Part shown: piece after piece, positions 60,018-64,000 of the stretch | Position numbering within the stretch: position 1 is the stretch's first letter | How the letters are laid out: each line of letters starts with the position of its first letter | DNA from: Pseudolabrys sp. FHR47 | Lineage (GTDB): Bacteria > Pseudomonadota > Alphaproteobacteria > Rhizobiales > Xanthobacteraceae | Assembly: GCF_005153485.1 (NCBI RefSeq) | Contig: NZ_CP039740.1 | Span: 1,987,001 to 2,051,000 of the forward strand | Direction: 5' to 3' | Length of the DNA: 64,000 bases | Notes under the pieces: model-generated | What the model was told of the DNA's origin: nothing | Seen by the model: the letters and a program-made list of their open reading frames with translations, nothing else | The model's database searches: none | Position numbers and translations under genes: made by a program

Positions 60018-60797
60018 TCAGTTCGTAACAATGCCAACCGCCGGCACGACATGAACGATGCGATAGCCGCGGGTTCTCAGCTCGCGCAGCAGCCGGGGTA
60101 ACATCGCGGCGGTCTGCGCCTTGGTGTCGTGCAGCAGCACGATGCCCCGGCGGACATGCTCGATCCGCCGCAGAAGCTTCTGCAACTGCACGTCGGGCGA
60201 CATCGGCTCCCAGTCGCTGGCCCACACATCGGCACCGAACACGACGATGCCACGGTCCTGAAGCCGGTCGAGCAAAAGCTGGCTCGAGGCAAATCCCGGA
60301 AAGCGGAAGAACGGCGTTGACGGCGTACTGCGAGCAACGCCAGTCAATGCGAATTCATCGCGCGCGATGCCGCGGTTGATTTCGGCCTCGGCTTTGGCGA
60401 GCGGGAGGTTGCTAAGGAGCGGATGCGAATAGGTGTGATGCCCGATGCTGTGACCCTCCGCCAACGCGCGGCGGGCCAGCGCCGGATGGGCGTCGGTATT
60501 GCGCCCGAGCAGGAAGAACGTCGCGCGGACGCATTCGGCCTTGAGCGCGTCGAGTACCCGTGGCGTGGTCGTCGGCCAGGGGCCGTCGTCGAAGGTGAGC
60601 ACCAGTTCCTTGTCGGCGAGGGGCAGCGTATCGGGGAAATGCTTGCGGCCGACGCGGGGCGTGGTGGCCGCGCTGACGGCGAGGGTCCGGGACGTGCCGA
60701 GCGCGTCCGGCCGGCCGGCGCAGCTACCGGCGACCCCGACGGAGGGCATGGCGACGATCGCCAGGAAGGATATCAGCGAAGCGACGAGGCGGTGCAT
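60018..60797 (-). CDS. Exported polysaccharide deacetylase (NodB domain), second paralogue
   Basis: The product is 259 residues with a signal peptide (1-24). NodB motifs TFDDG (D70, D71) and H121/H125 in HTYSHPLL are present, but the long basic C-terminal tail of the neighbouring paralogue is absent. Both share DALGTSRT near residue 31. The two genes are 200 bp apart in the same direction, consistent with a tandem duplication and later divergence. Confidence 0.9.
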   Translation of the reverse strand: MHRLVASLISFLAIVAMPSVGVAGSCAGRPDALGTSRTLAVSAATTPRVGRKHFPDTLPLADKELVLTFDDGPWPTTTPRVLDALKAECVRATFFLLGRNTDAHPALARRALAEGHSIGHHTYSHPLLSNLPLAKAEAEINRGIARDEFALTGVARSTPSTPFFRFPGFASSQLLLDRLQDRGIVVFGADVWASDWEPMSPDVQLQKLLRRIEHVRRGIVLLHDTKAQTAAMLPRLLRELRTRGYRIVHVVPAVGIVTN

Positions 60798-61018
60798 CAG
60801 CGGCGATCCTGGGCGGCGATCTTACGGGTGGAGAATCGGCCAAACGAGGCGGCATCGACCGTGCTTTGCGATTGCGCGATCCCGCGGGTCAAGCGTACAA
60901 GCCCGCTTTGCGGTTGTCGCGTCGCTTTTGGGGGCGAAACGACATACGGCCTTCGCCAGAATGAACCACGGTGGCGGTCCCATCCCGGGTGGTCGGGAAT
61001 GGGCGAGCGGGAGCAGCC

Positions 61019-62428
61019 ATGACCTCGGCACCGACGCGTATCGACGAGCCGCAGCCCGAGGTCGCGCTGCGCGATGAGAGCGGCGCCCTGCGCTCCGACT
61101 TCGTCGCGAGCGTTACCAGGGCCGTCGAGACCGGCGACACCGACACGCTGCGCGACCTGGTCGCTGACATCCACGAATCCGACCTTGCCGCCGTGGTGGC
61201 CGCGCTGGAGCCGGACGATCGGCCGCGGCTGGTCGAACTTCTCGGCCTCGATTTCGACTTCACCGCGCTCACGGAACTCGACGCGACGGTGCGCGAGGAA
61301 ATCCTCGAGGAACTCGATCCCGAAACCGTTGCCGAGGGTGTCAGAGACATCGACACCGACGACGCCGTTACCATTCTTGCTGATATTCCGAGCGACGAGC
61401 GCAACGAAATTCTCGGCCATGTGCCGCCGGACGAGCGCATCGCGCTGACCCGCAGCCTCGACTATCCCGAGTTCTCGGCTGGCCGGCGGATGCAGCCGGA
61501 TTTCATCGCCGTGACGCCGGACTGGAATGTCGGCCGCATCATCGACCACTTGCGCGAGACCGAAGATCTGCCGGACCAATTCTACGAACTCTATGTCGTC
61601 GATGCGACCGGACGCTTTCTCGGCGCGGTGCCGCTGAACCGGCTGCTCCGGGCCAAGCGCCCGGTGCCGGTCTCCGAACTGATGGATGAAGAGCGCCGAC
61701 GCGTGCTGCCGACCGAGACACAGGAGAACGTCGCGCATCTGTTCCAGCGCTACGACATGGTCTCGGTGCCGGTCGTGGATGAAGGCGACAAGCTGGTCGG
61801 CGTCGTCACCTTCGACGATGTCGCCGACGTCATCCAGGAGGAAGCCGACGAGGACATGAAGGCGCTCGGCGGCGTCAAGTCCGAGGAAGAACTTTCGGAC
61901 ACCGTCTGGACCATCGCGCGCTACCGCTTCAACTGGCTTCTGGTCAATCTCGCCACGGCTTTTCTGGCCTCGTCCGTGCTTGGCCTGTTCGAAGGTGAGC
62001 TTCAGAAAATGGTGGCGCTGGCGGTGTTGGCGCCGATCGTGGCGAGCCAGGGCGGCAATGCCACGACACAGACCATGACGGTCGCGGTGCGGGCGTTGGC
62101 GACCCAGCAACTGAACGGCGGCAATGCGCGCTGGGTGATCGCCCGCGAACTGATGGTCGGCCTGCTCAACGGAGTCGCGTTTGCCGTCATCACCGGCATC
62201 GCCGCCTATGTCTGGTTCGATGTGCCCGGGCTCGCCGTCGTCATCGGCCTTGCCATGATCTGCAACATGCTCGCGGCGGCGGCCGGCGGCATTCTCATTC
62301 CGCTGGGACTGCACCGCCTCAAAATCGATCCGGCGGTGGCATCGAGCCCTTTCGTTACCACCGTAACGGACGTGGTCGGCTTTTTCTCATTCCTTGCCAT
62401 CGCGTCTCTGTGGTTCGGTCTGCGCTAA
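61019..62428 (+). CDS. mgtE: Magnesium transporter MgtE
   Basis: The product is 469 residues (family about 450). The N-terminal MgtE domain (about 35-140) holds negatively charged repeats, then two CBS domains (about 145-270) and five membrane helices in the last 180 residues with the motif ASQGGNATTQT for the Mg2+ pore. The ATG at 61019 follows GCGGGAGC. It is divergent from the deacetylase gene, with 221 nt between them. Confidence 0.95.
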   Translation: MTSAPTRIDEPQPEVALRDESGALRSDFVASVTRAVETGDTDTLRDLVADIHESDLAAVVAALEPDDRPRLVELLGLDFDFTALTELDATVREEILEELDPETVAEGVRDIDTDDAVTILADIPSDERNEILGHVPPDERIALTRSLDYPEFSAGRRMQPDFIAVTPDWNVGRIIDHLRETEDLPDQFYELYVVDATGRFLGAVPLNRLLRAKRPVPVSELMDEERRRVLPTETQENVAHLFQRYDMVSVPVVDEGDKLVGVVTFDDVADVIQEEADEDMKALGGVKSEEELSDTVWTIARYRFNWLLVNLATAFLASSVLGLFEGELQKMVALAVLAPIVASQGGNATTQTMTVAVRALATQQLNGGNARWVIARELMVGLLNGVAFAVITGIAAYVWFDVPGLAVVIGLAMICNMLAAAAGGILIPLGLHRLKIDPAVASSPFVTTVTDVVGFFSFLAIASLWFGLR

Positions 62429-62572
62429 TCTCTTAAATGCAGGAATTATCTGTATTTTTCGGCGCATGCATCGACATGGTTACTCTTCATTCACCTCGTT
62501 TGCTGACCCTGCATTAAGGCTGTCCGGGTAAAACCTTACTCAATGCCGCGGTGTTCGCGCGGGGGAGTATGT

Positions 62573-64000
62573 GTGTTGCGTAAGGGCGAGACAGACCTGC
62601 CGGGCTTAGGCGCGGACAGCGCCGATTTGCGTCCGGGCTCGGCCGGGACGAACGCGCTCGCATGGCGCGGCAAAGGTCCGTCCTCGCGTCGCATGATTGT
62701 GATACTGGCTCTCGTGGCCGTCATCGCCACCATGGTCAGCACCGGCGTCGGCTATCAGATTGCACGCAATCATGACGAGGCCCAACTCCAGGAGCAACGC
62801 GCCGCGCTCCGCAACGCTGTTGCCGAGTTCCGGGCCCTTTTCGAGCAAGCCGGCGAAATCGATCCGCGCTTCGTGCGAATGGTCGAGCAGAGTGCCCGCC
62901 TCAAAGATCTGAAGTTCGAAGTCGCGCCGATCGACGATGGCCGGGAAATCCAGCCGGTGGTCGATGCCGGCGGCCGCATCGCCGGGTTTTTCACCTGGCA
63001 AAGAAGTGTGCCAATGGCCGAGACAGCCAAGGCTATCATGCCTTTCGTCGCCGTCCTGGCGATGGCGCTTATCGGTTTCGCGGGCTTCTCGGTCTGGCAT
63101 CTGCGGCGTGCGAGCCGGGATTTGATCGAAAGCGAAGCGCTGGCGCGCCGCGCCGCCGACATGGACAAGATCACTGGCCTGCCCAATCATGCCAAACTGC
63201 TCGAACTGCTCGACCTTGCTTTGGCTGAGCGGATGAATGACGAAACCACGGTCTTTGCCGTGTTCGAGATCGACGGCATGGCGGACGTCGCCGCGAATTT
63301 CGGTGTGCTTGGCAGCGACGAACTGATTATCGCATTGGCCGGCCGTATTCGCGAAGCGGCGCCCGAAGGGGCGGTGTGCGCGCGCATCGGCAGCGATGAA
63401 TTCGCGATGTTGCTCACGACGCCGAACGATACAGACATCGGCAAGATCGTCGCAGCGGTAATCGAGAATATCGCGCGGCCCCACTGGTTCGACACCGTGG
63501 TGCGCGTCAGCGCTCACGCCGGCTTTGCGAAGGCGCCGCACCATGCTGCTACTCGCGGCGAACTGACCCGCCGCGCCGAACTTGCGCTGCGCGCTGCCGC
63601 GCAGAAAGGGCCGGGCGCCTGGGTCGCTTTCGAAGCGCCGCTCGATACCGTCTCGGCGGACCAGAAGTTTATCCAGCGCGAATTGCCGCGCGCCGTCAGT
63701 GCCCATGAACTCGAACTGCACTACCAGCCGATCATTGCCGCGCATGGCGGCCGCATCGTCGGCGTCGAGGCCTTGCTGCGCTGGACGCATCCGCAGCGTG
63801 GGGCGATCGGCCCGGCAGTGTTCATTCCGATCGCCGAGCAGATGGGTTTGATGGATGTCATCGGCGCTTTCGTGCTGCGCCGCGCCTTGCAGGAGGCCAA
63901 GCGCTGGCCGGACCTGTACGTCGCCGTCAATCTGTCACCGTTGCAAGTGCGGGACGGCTCGATCGTCGAAACCGTGCGTTCGGCATTGACCGAGAGCGGC
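62573..64000 (+). CDS. GGDEF/EAL membrane protein, probable c-di-GMP phosphodiesterase (partial)
   Basis: The frame is open from the GTG at 62573 to the window end (476 residues, no stop). GGGGGAG at 62561-62567 is its ribosome binding site. Two membrane helices (about 42-62 and 140-165) flank a short periplasmic loop. The GGDEF domain has the motif GSDEF in ARIGSDEFAM, degenerate at position two, so cyclase activity is doubtful. The EAL domain starts with HYQPIIA and has VEALLRW, with NLSPLQ near the end; hydrolysis of c-di-GMP is likely. The C-terminus lies outside. Confidence 0.9.
   Translation, partial: MLRKGETDLPGLGADSADLRPGSAGTNALAWRGKGPSSRRMIVILALVAVIATMVSTGVGYQIARNHDEAQLQEQRAALRNAVAEFRALFEQAGEIDPRFVRMVEQSARLKDLKFEVAPIDDGREIQPVVDAGGRIAGFFTWQRSVPMAETAKAIMPFVAVLAMALIGFAGFSVWHLRRASRDLIESEALARRAADMDKITGLPNHAKLLELLDLALAERMNDETTVFAVFEIDGMADVAANFGVLGSDELIIALAGRIREAAPEGAVCARIGSDEFAMLLTTPNDTDIGKIVAAVIENIARPHWFDTVVRVSAHAGFAKAPHHAATRGELTRRAELALRAAAQKGPGAWVAFEAPLDTVSADQKFIQRELPRAVSAHELELHYQPIIAAHGGRIVGVEALLRWTHPQRGAIGPAVFIPIAEQMGLMDVIGAFVLRRALQEAKRWPDLYVAVNLSPLQVRDGSIVETVRSALTESG

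Overview
The window is high-G+C DNA from an alphaproteobacterium, most likely order Hyphomicrobiales and close to Bradyrhizobium, Rhodopseudomonas or Pseudolabrys. The evidence is an S10-spc-alpha ribosomal cluster with secY-adk followed by rpsM-rpsK-rpoA-rplQ and no rpsD, a short-LID adenylate kinase, an ATP12-type F1 assembly factor, an EcfG-type promoter, and dispersed palindromic repeats of the kind I remember from Bradyrhizobium-like genomes (recollection, not checked). The genus is an inference.

Region 1 (1-9.6 kb) is housekeeping: the end of rpsQ, then rplN-rplX-rplE-rpsN-rpsH-rplF-rplR-rpsE-rpmD-rplO, secY-adk, and rpsM-rpsK-rpoA-rplQ. Many junctions overlap by a few bases, and the cluster has internal hairpins and a strong final terminator. 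Region 2 (9.6-19.5 kb) holds a soluble chemoreceptor-like protein with its sensor domain at the C-terminus, a diheme cytochrome c, an HxlR regulator divergent from a zinc-type alcohol dehydrogenase homologue, and a tightly packed row: HtrA protease, rarA, a small exported protein, arylamine N-acetyltransferase, and a pseudouridine synthase whose N-terminal tail contains repeat-derived sequence.

Region 3 (19.5-36.7 kb) is metabolic and regulatory. It has an FNT-family channel, an ArsR-SRPBCC-SRPBCC operon with a clear operator, an aldo/keto reductase, a three-gene 2-oxoacid oxidoreductase cassette (alpha, beta and an FAD/Fe-S NAD(P) module), ATP12, DoxX/LysR, a PLP enzyme, Dps, a TPR-glycosyltransferase-like protein and propionyl-CoA carboxylase beta. 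Region 4 (36.8-39.7 kb) is accessory: a visibly AT-richer two-gene island (unknown cytosolic protein plus a four-helix membrane protein, translationally coupled), two small genes, and a 590-bp non-coding stretch full of stable hairpins.

Region 5 (39.7-64 kb) is mixed: exported proteins (DUF4189-like, a Tat-exported 2H-phosphoesterase-like protein, a Tat-exported amidohydrolase), transporters (ChaA, EamA, ClC, MgtE), 1-Cys peroxiredoxin, pccA, acylphosphatase, a LysR-tautomerase pair, lipB, a stand-alone FliN/SpoA protein, tRNA-Leu(GAG), two paralogous polysaccharide deacetylases, and a GGDEF/EAL protein cut by the window end.

The best candidates for something undescribed are the island at 36.8-38.3 kb (layout reminiscent of sensor plus membrane-effector abortive-infection pairs, not proven), the structured non-coding element at about 39.2-39.55 kb, the inverted chemoreceptor at 9.7 kb, and the placement of one palindromic repeat family in three convergent gene junctions. 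No CRISPR array, insertion sequence or prophage was seen.
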